Positions 54,927 through 63,415 are shown, numbered from the stretch's first letter. The stretch: 64,000 bases of DNA from Paenibacillus sp. 1_12 (GCF_900114475.1 NZ_FOTE01000001.1:719374-783373), one strand, 5' to 3'. Notes: generated by a model from the sequence alone, not told the origin. Program-made: numbers and translations.

Positions 54927-54954
54927 ACAAACTATGAATAGATTCCATATGATA
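54927..54954 (+). promoter_or_regulatory. Candidate sigma-K-type sporulation promoter
   Basis: AC (54927-54928), 17 bases, then CATATGATA (54946-54954), a full match to AC-N16/17-CATAnnnTA. It lies 42 bases before the first of the two tandem Ena-like genes. Confidence 0.55.
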
Positions 54955-54996
54955 TCCTGCAATTACCTTATAGTCCTACTAAGGAGGAATTTATTC

Positions 54997-55341
54997 ATGA
55001 GTTGTTCAAGTTCAACATCCAATTGCTGTGAACGGCCTATCGTCAGTGTGTGTCTGGCAGATCAAAGTTATCCGATTCCTACGATAGCTAGCACCGTTTT
55101 TGGGCCCAACCCGAGTCCGGTAGCAGCGTCAGGAATTGTATCCAACAATTCCACCAACTCCGCTACACTGACATTTACCTTTCGCAGAGGCGCAGCAACG
55201 GTTGCTACTATAGGACCACTCACTCCCGGACAAACGAGATCTTTTGCCATTCCTGGATTCACTTCCATCAGTGCAACTGCCTCAATTGCCAGCTCCCTTG
55301 CCAGCTTGTGCATGACCGAATTTTTTAGAGCTTCCGTATAA
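54997..55341 (+). CDS. Ena-like small protein 1 of tandem pair
   Basis: 114 residues, AAGGAGG before ATG 54997. N-terminus MSCSSSTSNCCERPIVSVC gives CC-X7-C, then beta strands (TNSATLTFTFRRGAATVATIGPL, PGQTRSFAIPGFTSISATASI) and a closing SLCMTEFFRASV. No signal peptide. Ser/Thr make up about a third of residues, giving many possible O-glycosylation sites. About 75 percent identical to the next gene's product by eye. The TFRRG...PGQTRSF.IPGF.SI pattern is the same as in 51271-51612 and suggests the S-Ena/DUF3992 group. Confidence 0.68.
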   Translation: MSCSSSTSNCCERPIVSVCLADQSYPIPTIASTVFGPNPSPVAASGIVSNNSTNSATLTFTFRRGAATVATIGPLTPGQTRSFAIPGFTSISATASIASSLASLCMTEFFRASV

Positions 55342-55392
55342 CACACGTTTGTCTAGTTGCATACTGCAAGCAAAAAAAGGAGGAGTTCATTC

Positions 55393-55749
55393 ATGAGTTG
55401 TTCAAGCTCTACAAGCAACTGCTGCCAGCAACCGATTGTAAGTGTTTGCTTGGCACAGCAGGATTACCATCTCGCCGGATCAGCTGCTGTATCCGCAAGC
55501 ACTTTATTCGGACCCAACCCCGCACCGGTGGCCGCATCAGGTTTAGTTAGCAACACCTCGACTAATTCCGCTGCCATCACCTTTACATTTCGCAGAGGTG
55601 CAACGATCGTTGCAACACTGGCTGCTGTAGCGTCAGGTCAAACGAGATCTTTTGTTGTACCTGGCTTTACCTCAATCAGTGCAACAGCTACTCTTGGCAG
55701 TGCGGTTGCAGAGCTATGCATGACCGAGTTTTTCAGAACCGCCGTATAA
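55393..55749 (+). CDS. Ena-like small protein 2 of tandem pair
   Basis: 118 residues, AAAGGAGG before ATG 55393. MSCSSSTSNCCQQPIVSVC, a slightly longer linker (DYHLAGSAAVSAS), then FGPNPAPVAASGLVSNTSTNSAAITFTFRRG and SGQTRSFVVPGFTSISATATL, ending LCMTEFFRTAV. A recent duplicate of 54997-55341, 51 bases after it. Two copies with the same Cys pattern fit subunits that copolymerise by disulfide exchange, as described for Ena1A/Ena1B. Confidence 0.68.
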   Translation: MSCSSSTSNCCQQPIVSVCLAQQDYHLAGSAAVSASTLFGPNPAPVAASGLVSNTSTNSAAITFTFRRGATIVATLAAVASGQTRSFVVPGFTSISATATLGSAVAELCMTEFFRTAV

Positions 55750-55771
55750 TCTAAAATCAACGAGAAAAAGA

Positions 55772-55912
55772 ATGGACTCTCCGCTGCCGCAACCCCTGTC
55801 CAAAGACGAGCTTTGGGCAGGTACATATGGATGCGGATCCAACCATCGTAGTCACCGCGTTCAATGGAAATACAGCAACATCAACTCCGTAAGTAAGGAG
55901 GAATGGCTATGA
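55772..55912 (+). CDS. Possible 46-residue protein coupled to the nucleotidyltransferase gene
   Basis: ATG 55772 after a weak GAGAAAAAG; frame MDSPLPQPLSKDELWAGTYG, then CGSNHRSHRVQWKYSNIN and a stop that overlaps the next ATG as ATGA. The overlap, the same style as the genes that follow, supports translation. The sequence is unrelated to known families and could instead be the tail of a decayed gene. Confidence 0.4.
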   Translation: MDSPLPQPLSKDELWAGTYGCGSNHRSHRVQWKYSNINSVSKEEWL

Positions 55913-56958
55913 GAGATTGTACAGGGATGCTGGTGAAACCGAATACCACGTTACATCAAACGATTCAGATCATTGAAAAGGATGCCGCACAAATAGCACT
56001 TGTTGTGGATAGCTGTTCGCGATTATTGGGGACCGTTACAGACGGTGATGTCCGTAGGGCTATCCTACAAGGAGTGAACATTCATCAGGCCGTCGGCTCC
56101 ATCATGAATAATGACCCCAAAGCGGTCCCACAAGGAGCATCTCGGCAAGCTGTCTGGGACCTCATGGTCCGTCAAGGCCTGCGTCGTATCCCTGTGATCG
56201 ACGAACATCGCATTGTAATAGGTATCGAAGCGTTGGAGGATTTTCTGCAGCCACCCAAGCGGGACAACTGGGTTGTTATTATGGCCGGAGGGCTTGGAAG
56301 CCGTCTCGCTCCTTTGACAGAAGATTGTCCCAAGCCTTTGCTAAAGGTCGGTCCCAAACCTATTTTGGAAATCATACTGGATTCGCTCATTGCCCACTCG
56401 TTCCGCAATTTTTACTTTTCGGTAAATTATAAAGCGGAAATGATCGAAAGTTATTTTGAAAATGGCAGCAGGTGGGGAGTGAACATTCGTTATCTTCGCG
56501 AGAAACAGCGTCTTGGAACTGCAGGGGCATTATCGCTGCTTCCATTCACGCCCAAACAGCCGATTATTATCGTTAACGGAGATTTGTTAACCCGTGTCGA
56601 TTTCGGGCATTTGCTGCAGGTCCATCATGCAACCGGTAGTACGGCTACGATGTGCATTAGTGAGTACACACAAACCATCCCCTACGGAATTGTACGCATA
56701 GAGGGCAATCGTTTTCTGGGAATTAAGGAAAAACCGGTTCAGCAGCACTTTGTCAATGCTGGCATTTATGTAGTTGAACCGCAGGTACTGTCTCAAATCC
56801 CTTCGGATACGTACACGGATATGCCGCTTTTGTTCGAACAGCTTGCCGGACAAAATAAGTCAGTTAACGTATTTCCCGTTCGTGATTATTGGCTCGATAT
56901 TGGCCATATCGAGGATTATGAACGAGCCAATCGGGACTATGATGAGGTATTTCCATGA
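55909..56958 (+). CDS. CBS-pair sugar-phosphate nucleotidyltransferase (PtmE-like)
   Basis: 349 residues from ATG 55909, which has AAGGAGG at 7 bases; the ATG at 55903 is too close. Two CBS repeats at about 1-115 (ALVVDSCSRLLGTVTDGDVRRAIL, GLRRIPVIDEHRIVIGI), then a nucleotidyltransferase domain (VVIMAGGLGSRLAPLTEDCPKPLLKVGPKPILEIIL, VNGDLLTRVDF, VNAGIYVVEPQVL, DYWLDIGHIEDYERAN). The CBS fusion is typical of PtmE, glucosamine-1-phosphate guanylyltransferase of the GDP-linked legionaminic acid route. It overlaps the next gene by 4 bases. Confidence 0.85.
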   Translation: MRDCTGMLVKPNTTLHQTIQIIEKDAAQIALVVDSCSRLLGTVTDGDVRRAILQGVNIHQAVGSIMNNDPKAVPQGASRQAVWDLMVRQGLRRIPVIDEHRIVIGIEALEDFLQPPKRDNWVVIMAGGLGSRLAPLTEDCPKPLLKVGPKPILEIILDSLIAHSFRNFYFSVNYKAEMIESYFENGSRWGVNIRYLREKQRLGTAGALSLLPFTPKQPIIIVNGDLLTRVDFGHLLQVHHATGSTATMCISEYTQTIPYGIVRIEGNRFLGIKEKPVQQHFVNAGIYVVEPQVLSQIPSDTYTDMPLLFEQLAGQNKSVNVFPVRDYWLDIGHIEDYERANRDYDEVFP

Positions 56959-57896
56959 ATGTCCTCGTTATCGGCTACGGTTCTATCGGACAAAGGCACA
57001 GCCGTATACTGAGCGAGCTCGGTTGTACGGTAGCGGTAGTGAGTCAACAAACATCTACCCTGCTGCCTGTGTATCGGACGATCTTGGATGCTCTCCAGGC
57101 TGCTCCCCATCCCGATTATGTAATTATTTCCAATCGTACCCACCACCATTATGAAACCTTATGTATGCTTCGAACACTTGGCTATGAAGGAACGATTTTG
57201 ATTGAAAAACCTCTGTTTCACAAACCTCTTCAGTCTCTCATTTCCGAGCATCAGTACCAGCACAAGCAGCCACTGCTGCTGCATCATGTATTCGTCGCCT
57301 ACAATTTACGATTTCACCCTGTACTGCTGCGTCTAAGGCAGCTTCTGACCGAGGAAACGATCCTTTCAGTTCAGGTCTATGCAGGTCAATACTTACCGGA
57401 TTGGCGAAGCACGGATTACCGGAACAGCTACTCGGCCAAACGCAGTGAGGGCGGCGGTGTACTGCGGGATCTCAGCCATGAGCTGGATTATGTGCAATGG
57501 CTGTTTGGCACGTGGATACGAATCACTGCAATCGGCGGATGTCATAGTCATCTTGAGCTGGATAGCGACGATATGTACGCTCTGCTGATGTCTTCAAGCC
57601 GATGTCCGGCTATCAGTATTCAGATTAATTATTTGGATCGAATTCATCAACGAACCCTCGTTGTCAATACGAATGCTCACACGTATATAGCGGATCTCGT
57701 GCAGCCTGCACTGCAGATCGATCATCGCGTGGAGAATTTCGCATATGATACCGATTTTACTTACCGCCATCAGCATCGTGCACTACTCGAGGGTAACTTT
57801 ACACAGCTGTGCACGTATGAGCAAGCAGCCCAAACCGTTGAGCTTATTGAACAGGCAGAGCAGGCTGCCATCAGTGGAAGGTGGATTCATGCATGA
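56955..57896 (+). CDS. Gfo/Idh/MocA-family oxidoreductase (PtmF position)
   Basis: 313 residues; ATG overlaps the previous stop (ATGA). Rossmann start MNVLVIGYGSIGQRHSRILSELG, ISNRTHHHYETL, the EKPLFHK motif with the conserved Lys of the family, then a C-terminal alpha/beta part (GQYLPDWRSTDYRNSYSAKRSEGGGVLRDLSHELDYVQWLFG, a YR..SEGGGV..DL.HE..Y pattern). NAD(P)-dependent oxidation of a sugar is expected. It lies in the same slot as ptmF in the Campylobacter ptmE-F-B-A order. Confidence 0.85.
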   Translation: MNVLVIGYGSIGQRHSRILSELGCTVAVVSQQTSTLLPVYRTILDALQAAPHPDYVIISNRTHHHYETLCMLRTLGYEGTILIEKPLFHKPLQSLISEHQYQHKQPLLLHHVFVAYNLRFHPVLLRLRQLLTEETILSVQVYAGQYLPDWRSTDYRNSYSAKRSEGGGVLRDLSHELDYVQWLFGTWIRITAIGGCHSHLELDSDDMYALLMSSSRCPAISIQINYLDRIHQRTLVVNTNAHTYIADLVQPALQIDHRVENFAYDTDFTYRHQHRALLEGNFTQLCTYEQAAQTVELIEQAEQAAISGRWIHA

Positions 57897-58651
57897 AACG
57901 ATTATGCACCATATGTGCGCGTGGCGGTTCAAAAGGTGTCCCTAATAAGAATGTTCGATACTTACTAGACAAACCGCTGATAGCCTATTCGATTGTGCAG
58001 GCCCAAAAGTCCGGCTTATTCGATCAGATCGCCGTAAGCAGTGATTCCGAAGCGATATTGGAAATTGCTGCGAGCTATGGGATCCATCAGCTCGTGAAAC
58101 GGCCCGCTTTGCTCGCTAATGACGAAGCTGCCAAAATCCCGGCCATTCAGCATTGTACGTCCATTATAGAGCAGCGCACAGGATATTCGTTCAACACGGT
58201 CGTAGACCTTGATGTAACTGCACCGTTAAGGGAAGTTCAAGATATTGCTGGAGCGGTCGCTCTCCTTGAAGGCTCCGCTGTACGAAATGTGGTATCAGGC
58301 CATCCTTCAAGACGATCCCCGTATTTTAATATGGTTGAGCTTACACACAACGGGGCTGTTCAATTGGTCAAACCTTTGGATTCACCCTTCATACGACGCC
58401 AGGACGCACCAGTCACCTACGATTTGAATGCTTCCATCTATGTATGGCAAAGGGATTGGCTTCTGTCCACTGCGACATTATTCAATGAATGCACCTTACT
58501 GTATGTGATGCCTTCGGAAAGATCCATTGATATTGACACCGAGCTGGATTTTCAATTTGTGGAGTATTTGCACAACTCGCAGTTGTTCATGAAAGCTGGC
58601 GATAGTCCGCAAGAATCACAGCCATTCACAAAAAAAAGGAGCGAGAGCTGA
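57893..58651 (+). CDS. CMP-nonulosonic acid synthetase (NeuA/LegF/PtmB-like cytidylyltransferase)
   Basis: 252 residues from ATG 57893, overlapping the previous stop; GGAAGGTGG upstream. Family motifs: RLCTICARGGSKGVPNKNVRYLLDKPLIAYSI (CTP-binding), AVSSDSEAI, VVDLDVTAPLRE, DAPVTYDLNASIYVW and SERSIDIDTELDFQFVEYL. It activates a sialic-acid-like sugar (legionaminic or relative) with CTP for the transferase. It overlaps the following dehydrogenase gene by one base. Confidence 0.92.
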   Translation: MKRLCTICARGGSKGVPNKNVRYLLDKPLIAYSIVQAQKSGLFDQIAVSSDSEAILEIAASYGIHQLVKRPALLANDEAAKIPAIQHCTSIIEQRTGYSFNTVVDLDVTAPLREVQDIAGAVALLEGSAVRNVVSGHPSRRSPYFNMVELTHNGAVQLVKPLDSPFIRRQDAPVTYDLNASIYVWQRDWLLSTATLFNECTLLYVMPSERSIDIDTELDFQFVEYLHNSQLFMKAGDSPQESQPFTKKRSES

Positions 58652-59550
58652 TGAATGAATACAATCCGCATAGACATGCTGAGGGTACGCAGGAGGATCG
58701 GCATCCGCAGCCTCACGAAGGGACAAACCCGCCCAAGCATACAAATTACTTCAATCTATCCGGAAGAACAGCTATTGTGACAGGTGGTTTAGGCCTGCTC
58801 GGACAACGATTTTGCAAGGCATTAGCAGACTGCGGAGCACAAGTAGCGGTAGTGGATTTGGATCAAGCCAAGGTGGAGGACTTCGCACATGAGCTTGCGG
58901 ACAGCTACGACACCTATTGTATAGGTGTTGCATGCGATGTATCCGATCCTGAGTCCGTAGCCCGGATGGTCGACGCAGTTGTTGGACAGCAGCACCATAT
59001 CGATATTTTGCTCAATAACGCAGCCACCAAGACAGATAATATGGGTGAATTTTTTGCACCCTTTGAAACGTATTCTTTGACGCAATGGCGTAAGGTGATG
59101 TCCGTGAATCTGGACGGTATGTTCTTAGTGGCGCAAGCGGTGGGAAAATGGATGATCGAGCAGAATACCGGGGGATCGGTCATTCAAACCTCTTCGATAT
59201 ATGGGGAGCTGGGACCGGATGAACGCATTTACGAGGGCTCCCAGTATTTGGGGATGCCGATCAATACACCTGCCGTCTATTCTGCCTCCAAGGCCGGGGT
59301 AATCGGATTGTCCAAATATTTGGCCACACGCTGGGCGCCTTACGGCATTCGGGTCAATACGTTGACCCCCGGAGGAATGGAAAGCGGGCAAAATGATTGC
59401 TTTATCCAAAAATATGCGAACCGCGTCCCGCTTGGGCGTATGGGCAGACCCGATGAGCTGACAGGTGCCGTGCTTTATTTGGCCTCGGACGCCTCCAGCT
59501 ATGTAACAGGGCATAATCTGATTGTGGACGGCGGTCTGCATGCCTGGTAA
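58651..59550 (+). CDS. Short-chain dehydrogenase/reductase (PtmA-like)
   Basis: 299 residues. An N-terminal tail of about 35 polar residues (many His, Pro, Gln) is followed by a classical SDR: TAIVTGGLGLLGQRF (TGxxxGxG), ACDVSDPES, ILLNNAATK (NNA), IQTSSIYGELGPDE (Ser) and VYSASKAGVIGLSKYL (YxxxK), plus PGGMESGQND and ASSYVTGHNLIVDGGLHAW. Last gene of the plus-strand operon. PtmA, which occupies the same place in Campylobacter, acts with PtmF in making the glucosamine precursor. The substrate here is not proven. Confidence 0.87.
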   Translation: MNEYNPHRHAEGTQEDRHPQPHEGTNPPKHTNYFNLSGRTAIVTGGLGLLGQRFCKALADCGAQVAVVDLDQAKVEDFAHELADSYDTYCIGVACDVSDPESVARMVDAVVGQQHHIDILLNNAATKTDNMGEFFAPFETYSLTQWRKVMSVNLDGMFLVAQAVGKWMIEQNTGGSVIQTSSIYGELGPDERIYEGSQYLGMPINTPAVYSASKAGVIGLSKYLATRWAPYGIRVNTLTPGGMESGQNDCFIQKYANRVPLGRMGRPDELTGAVLYLASDASSYVTGHNLIVDGGLHAW

Positions 59551-59607
59551 ACCGCTTCTTGGTTTGCAGAACAAAAGCAACACATGCAGAATTCATAAAC
59601 CTTGTCT

Positions 59608-60687
59608 TCAGAGCATTTCGTCCTTATCGTAAGCGCGGCGGACGGTCGTCCCAAGCAGTTCCCAGTATTGAAAAGGCGATCTTCCGCCGCCCGGCCTTTT
59701 AATTGCCAAATGAGATTCGGTCAAAATCTCTCCGCTCGCAATCGCTTGAGCCGCCACGATACTTCGCCTAGCCACTTCTGCATTTGTTTGCTCGCGCGGC
59801 GAGGGCAGCTTGGCCGAAGAGCCCAAGGACGCCTCCACTTGCCTTATGCCAATAACCATACTTCGAAAATCTGCGGGCTCCAGGGAAGCTCGATGATCGG
59901 GTCCCGCCATATTCCGATCCAGTGTCAAGTGCTTTTCAATAACAGACGCTCCCAGAGCAGCTGCGGCAATCGGGACCGCAATCCCCTCGGTATGGTCCGA
60001 TAAACCAATCGGCAGCCGAAAAGCAGCAGAGAGCGTATGCAGCGCCCGCAGGTTTGCATCCTCAAATCGTGCCGGATAATCCGTTGTAGCGTGCAGCAGT
60101 GTAACTAGTCTGCCCAGTGTATTCTGACCTTCCTCGGATATATAGGCGTGCCGAATCCGACTTAATGTCGGCACAGCCGTTTGCGGCTGGGTGAAACCAA
60201 AGGCCAGCATCGCCAGCGCCTGCTCGATTTCACCGAGCGTACTCATCCCAGTGGAAACAATCACCTTTTTCCCGGTACGGGCAATTTTCTCCAACAATGG
60301 CGCATGCGTAATATCCCCTGAAGCTACCTTTATGATGGGTACATCCAGCTCATCGGCCAACAAGCTCAAGCTTTCCATATCAAAGGGTGTCGACAATAAA
60401 TCGATGTTCCGAAGCTTGCAGTATGCGGCTATGATCCGATGTGCCTCTGTAGATAGCTGGAGCTTGTGCAGCATGTTATACTGTGATTCAGATGCATCGG
60501 TTGTATGCTGTTGGTATGCCGCTTTCGGTGCGCTTTCGCTCACCAAGCTGCGGGCTTGAAAGGATTGAAGCTTTACAGCGTCCGCACCTGCATCCGTCGC
60601 TGCATCAACAAGTTTTTTTGCCAAATCCACAGACCCATTATGATTGACTCCGATTTCAGCCACGATATAGATACGAGCGGTTTGCAT
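59608..60687 (-). CDS. neuB: Nonulosonic acid synthase (NeuB/LegI-like)
   Basis: 359 residues: a TIM-barrel NeuB domain (RIYIVAEIGVNHNGSVDLAKKLVDAATDAGADAVKLQSFQ, LLSTPFDMESLSLL, IKVASGDITHAPLLEKIARTGKKVIVSTGM, GLSDHTEGI, IEKHLTLDRNMAGPDHRASLEP) and a C-terminal SAF antifreeze-like domain (RRSIVAAQAIASGEILTESHLAIKRPGGG). It condenses a 6-carbon N-acyl amino sugar with phosphoenolpyruvate to give a nonulosonic acid. Convergent with the SDR gene, 57 bases apart. The clustering with LegB-, LegG- and PtmE-like genes favours legionaminic over sialic acid. Confidence 0.93.
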   Translation of the reverse strand: MQTARIYIVAEIGVNHNGSVDLAKKLVDAATDAGADAVKLQSFQARSLVSESAPKAAYQQHTTDASESQYNMLHKLQLSTEAHRIIAAYCKLRNIDLLSTPFDMESLSLLADELDVPIIKVASGDITHAPLLEKIARTGKKVIVSTGMSTLGEIEQALAMLAFGFTQPQTAVPTLSRIRHAYISEEGQNTLGRLVTLLHATTDYPARFEDANLRALHTLSAAFRLPIGLSDHTEGIAVPIAAAALGASVIEKHLTLDRNMAGPDHRASLEPADFRSMVIGIRQVEASLGSSAKLPSPREQTNAEVARRSIVAAQAIASGEILTESHLAIKRPGGGRSPFQYWELLGTTVRRAYDKDEML

Positions 60688-60743
60688 GCAACCTCACACT
60701 CCGATCATTAGTACTGTATCTTGTACCCCAGCTGCTTTAAGTT

Positions 60744-61934
60744 TCATCCTCTATTTTCAGGCATTTCCTTGGGCTGCATGTAAGCTTCAAAAAACACCTT
60801 CGGTTGGCTTCGCCCTTCACCTATATGCTGCTTTAAATGCTCCAGGATTTGGACACTGCTTGTTCCATCGCCATATGCACTATCTACTTTAGAGCAATCC
60901 AGCTGATACGCCTGATGAACCGCTTTCCAAATAGATTCGGATTTAGCTTCAGCGTGCAGCACCGAGCTCCCTCTCAGCCGTCCTTTCTGACGGTCCCCAA
61001 TATCAACAGTAGGCTTCCTGAGAGATGGAACCTCACAAATTCCGCTCGAAGAATTTCCGATTACGGCATCAACCGCTTGAACCGCACTAAAATAACGCAA
61101 TTGCCCCAATGACGTGTAGGTTCGGCTATTCGCATGATGATCCACAAAATCATCAATCATAGCACCCAACTTACGGCCCCCTTCGTCTGCGTTGGGCTTA
61201 GTAAACAAAATGCCTGTCTCCGGTCCAAGCCGATGCAGCGCATTCAGCACCTCAGCAAATTCAACGGATGCTTCTTGATTACCCAATGTCTCCGGATGGT
61301 AGGTAACAAGCAAATTACGTGATCGACATGTAAAATCCAACTCTCGTTCCAATTCGCTTCGCGTAAGCAGCTTCAGTTCACGAATACGATCAAGCCCCGG
61401 ATGCCCCACATTAAAAATAGAGGCGGGGTTCTCACCAAGCTGCCGTACTCGATGCAGGGAAATTTCATTGGTTACAAAATGCAACTGTGACATCTTGGTC
61501 ATACTGTGACGGATAGAATCGTCATACGCACCTTCGGTGATATCCCCACCGCCAATATGCGCAATCGGAATTCGCGCCATAAATGCAGCCAAAGCTGCAG
61601 CCATCATTTCATAACGATCACCCAAAACAATGACATAATCAGGCTTTAAACGCCTGAACGCATCTGCAAAACCAATCAAGCCAAGCCCGATTGATTTGGT
61701 CACCCCTATGGGAGTATCACTGGATACGAGCATCTCCACCTTCTCGGTAATTTCAAAGCCATCCGCTTCGATAGCCTGAAAAGTCAAACCAAATTCAGGG
61801 CTAAGATGCATGCCCGTTGCTACAATCTGCAGCTCAAACTCTTCTGCTGCAAGAATACCCTGCATGACCCCATGCAGCAGACCGTATTCGGCCCTGCTGC
61901 CCGTTATGACAGCAATCTTTGCTCTATATCTCAT
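60744..61934 (-). CDS. neuC: UDP-/GDP-sugar 2-epimerase, hydrolysing (NeuC/LegG-like)
   Basis: 396 residues from ATG 61934 (GGGAGGGAG upstream); a longer open frame runs back into the aminotransferase remnant. Family motifs: KIAVITGSRAEYGLLHGVM, GDRYEMMAAALAAFMARIPIAHIGGGDITEGAYDDSIRHSMTKMSQLHF, VGHPGLDRI, NLLVTYHPETLG, FTKPNADEGGRK and VIGNSSSGICEVPSLRKPTVDIGDRQKGRLRG. It releases the nucleotide and epimerises C2, giving the substrate of NeuB. Its start overlaps the stop of the remnant as ATGA. Confidence 0.93.
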   Translation of the reverse strand: MRYRAKIAVITGSRAEYGLLHGVMQGILAAEEFELQIVATGMHLSPEFGLTFQAIEADGFEITEKVEMLVSSDTPIGVTKSIGLGLIGFADAFRRLKPDYVIVLGDRYEMMAAALAAFMARIPIAHIGGGDITEGAYDDSIRHSMTKMSQLHFVTNEISLHRVRQLGENPASIFNVGHPGLDRIRELKLLTRSELERELDFTCRSRNLLVTYHPETLGNQEASVEFAEVLNALHRLGPETGILFTKPNADEGGRKLGAMIDDFVDHHANSRTYTSLGQLRYFSAVQAVDAVIGNSSSGICEVPSLRKPTVDIGDRQKGRLRGSSVLHAEAKSESIWKAVHQAYQLDCSKVDSAYGDGTSSVQILEHLKQHIGEGRSQPKVFFEAYMQPKEMPENRG

Positions 61935-62230
61935 AGTCTCCCTCCCAACGATGCGCTGCTCGGAATGTTGATCACGCTTTGCACCAGATTGTCTGTAACA
62001 GAGAGATCCATTCGCGGACATCTGGTATACATCGTTTGCTGGTGTAAGGGAATCCACAGCGGACGTGTCATAATCCCTTCATCGTTCGTCAGCGCAAGTA
62101 AAGCGTCCATCCGTTGTTGGGTAGAGGCGTCTAAAATAAGCGCACTTAGCCAGTAATTGCTGCGAACTTCAGTGGACTCCATAAAGCAGCTGATATATTC
62201 ACTATCTTGAAAAGCCGCCGATAATGCCAC
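61931..62230 (-). pseudogene. C-terminal remnant of the LegC-type DegT/DnrJ/EryC1 aminotransferase
   Basis: The open frame from GTG 62230 gives 99 residues that match only the end of the family: SNYWLSALIL, then GIMTRPLWIPLHQQTMY and VINIPSSASL, the last helix with the usual NIPSS. The PLP lysine and about 270 N-terminal residues are absent. Between 62231 and 62298 no frame is long; a piece reading TGYAVTVETSSA recalls the family's YAVAxxSGTAA segment in another frame, suggesting internal deletion. It still occupies the legB-legC-neuC operon position and overlaps the neuC start. Confidence 0.78.
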
Positions 62231-62298
62231 TCGTAGACAGCAGAACTCGTTTCAACCGTGACAGCGTATCCTGTAAAAGAAATCATCCATTATCTTCG

Positions 62299-63309
62299 TC
62301 ATATCCTGTAAGCCTGGGAACGGTATCCTTGTAAATGATCAGGATTCGTAAACCAATCTATAGTTTCTCTTAATCCTCGTCTAAATCCCTCGTCCCCTGT
62401 ATAGTCGGGAAGCCAGCCAAGCATTTCTTTGGCTTTTGAAGGATCGGCCCATAAACGCTCGACTTCACTACCTACTGGACGTACACGCTCGGCCTCCATC
62501 CCCACCTCTACGTCTACTCCCATTAATTCGGCAATAATCCTTACAACTTCACCTATCGAAATCTCATAACCACTTCCAACATGGACGACCTGTCCTATCG
62601 ATGAATCGGACGAAGCCGCGGCCATAAACCCCCGTACGGTGTCCCTAACAAAAGTAAAATCGCGCGTTGGGTGAAGTGATCCCAGCTTCAAGTCGGTTGC
62701 CCCATTGGCCAATTGTGCGATTACTGTCGGGATTACAGCGCGCAGTGATTGCCGGGGACCATACGTATTAAAAGGACGCAGTACAGACACTGGTGTTCCA
62801 AAAGAATGAAAAAAAGACAAGGCCAGCTGATCCGCCCCAATTTTTGTTGCAGCGTAGGGTGATTGTCCTTGCAGCAGATGCTGTTCCGTGATTGGCACAA
62901 AACGTGCCGTCCCATACACTTCACTTGTAGAAGTATGAACAACCTTGGCAATATCAAGCTCCTGAGCGCCTTGAAGAATATTAAGTGTTCCTTTCACATT
63001 CGTATCCACATAGGCTTCCGGCGAACGGTACGAATAAGGAATACCTACCAATGCGGCCAAATGCAGGACAAGCTGACAGCCTCGAAGCGCATTTTTCGTT
63101 GCATACGTATCCCGAATATCTCCATAAACAATATCCAGCTGCGACTTGATCTCGTCTGGTAGATCAGCCAGCCAGCCTATTGAGCTTAGTGAATTATAAA
63201 ATACAAATGCCCTGACTTCACTTCCCTCACGTACCAATGCCTCTACCAAATGCGAGCCGATAAAGCCACCAGCACCTGTTACCAATACCTTGCTTCCAGC
63301 AAGCTTCAC
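62299..63309 (-). CDS. legB: NAD-dependent sugar-nucleotide 4,6-dehydratase (LegB-like)
   Basis: 336 residues from GTG 63309, with GGAGG 11 bases upstream; the TTG at 63327 has no site. Extended SDR: KVLVTGAGGFIGSHLVEALVREGSEVRAFVFYNSL, LVLHLAALVGIPYSYRSPEAYVDTN, VVHTSTSEVYGTA, SPYAATKIGADQLALSF (YxxxK) and RPFNTYGPRQSLRAVIP. It fits LegB, which makes the 4-keto-6-deoxy intermediate from the GDP- or UDP-linked N-acetylglucosamine. First gene of legB-(legC)-neuC-neuB. The collagen-like gene lies 106 bases upstream on the same strand. Confidence 0.88.
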   Translation of the reverse strand: MKLAGSKVLVTGAGGFIGSHLVEALVREGSEVRAFVFYNSLSSIGWLADLPDEIKSQLDIVYGDIRDTYATKNALRGCQLVLHLAALVGIPYSYRSPEAYVDTNVKGTLNILQGAQELDIAKVVHTSTSEVYGTARFVPITEQHLLQGQSPYAATKIGADQLALSFFHSFGTPVSVLRPFNTYGPRQSLRAVIPTVIAQLANGATDLKLGSLHPTRDFTFVRDTVRGFMAAASSDSSIGQVVHVGSGYEISIGEVVRIIAELMGVDVEVGMEAERVRPVGSEVERLWADPSKAKEMLGWLPDYTGDEGFRRGLRETIDWFTNPDHLQGYRSQAYRI

Positions 63310-63415
63310 GTATGTTGCAGCCTCCAATCAACCAATATCTTATCGTATCGTATTCGTCATATTCCACAATTATGCTGAGTACATGCTTGAAGGCCTGGGC
63401 TTGTGTCCACACTTT

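Noticed and set aside
55068..55346. 92-codon minus-strand frame with protein-like composition
   Set aside because: Fully antisense to the Ena-like gene 54997-55341, and a similar shadow appears under its duplicate, so it reflects the repeated sequence.
59551..59607. Terminator between the convergent SDR and neuB genes
   Set aside because: Only a 5-base AAACC/GGTTT stem is present; too weak to call.
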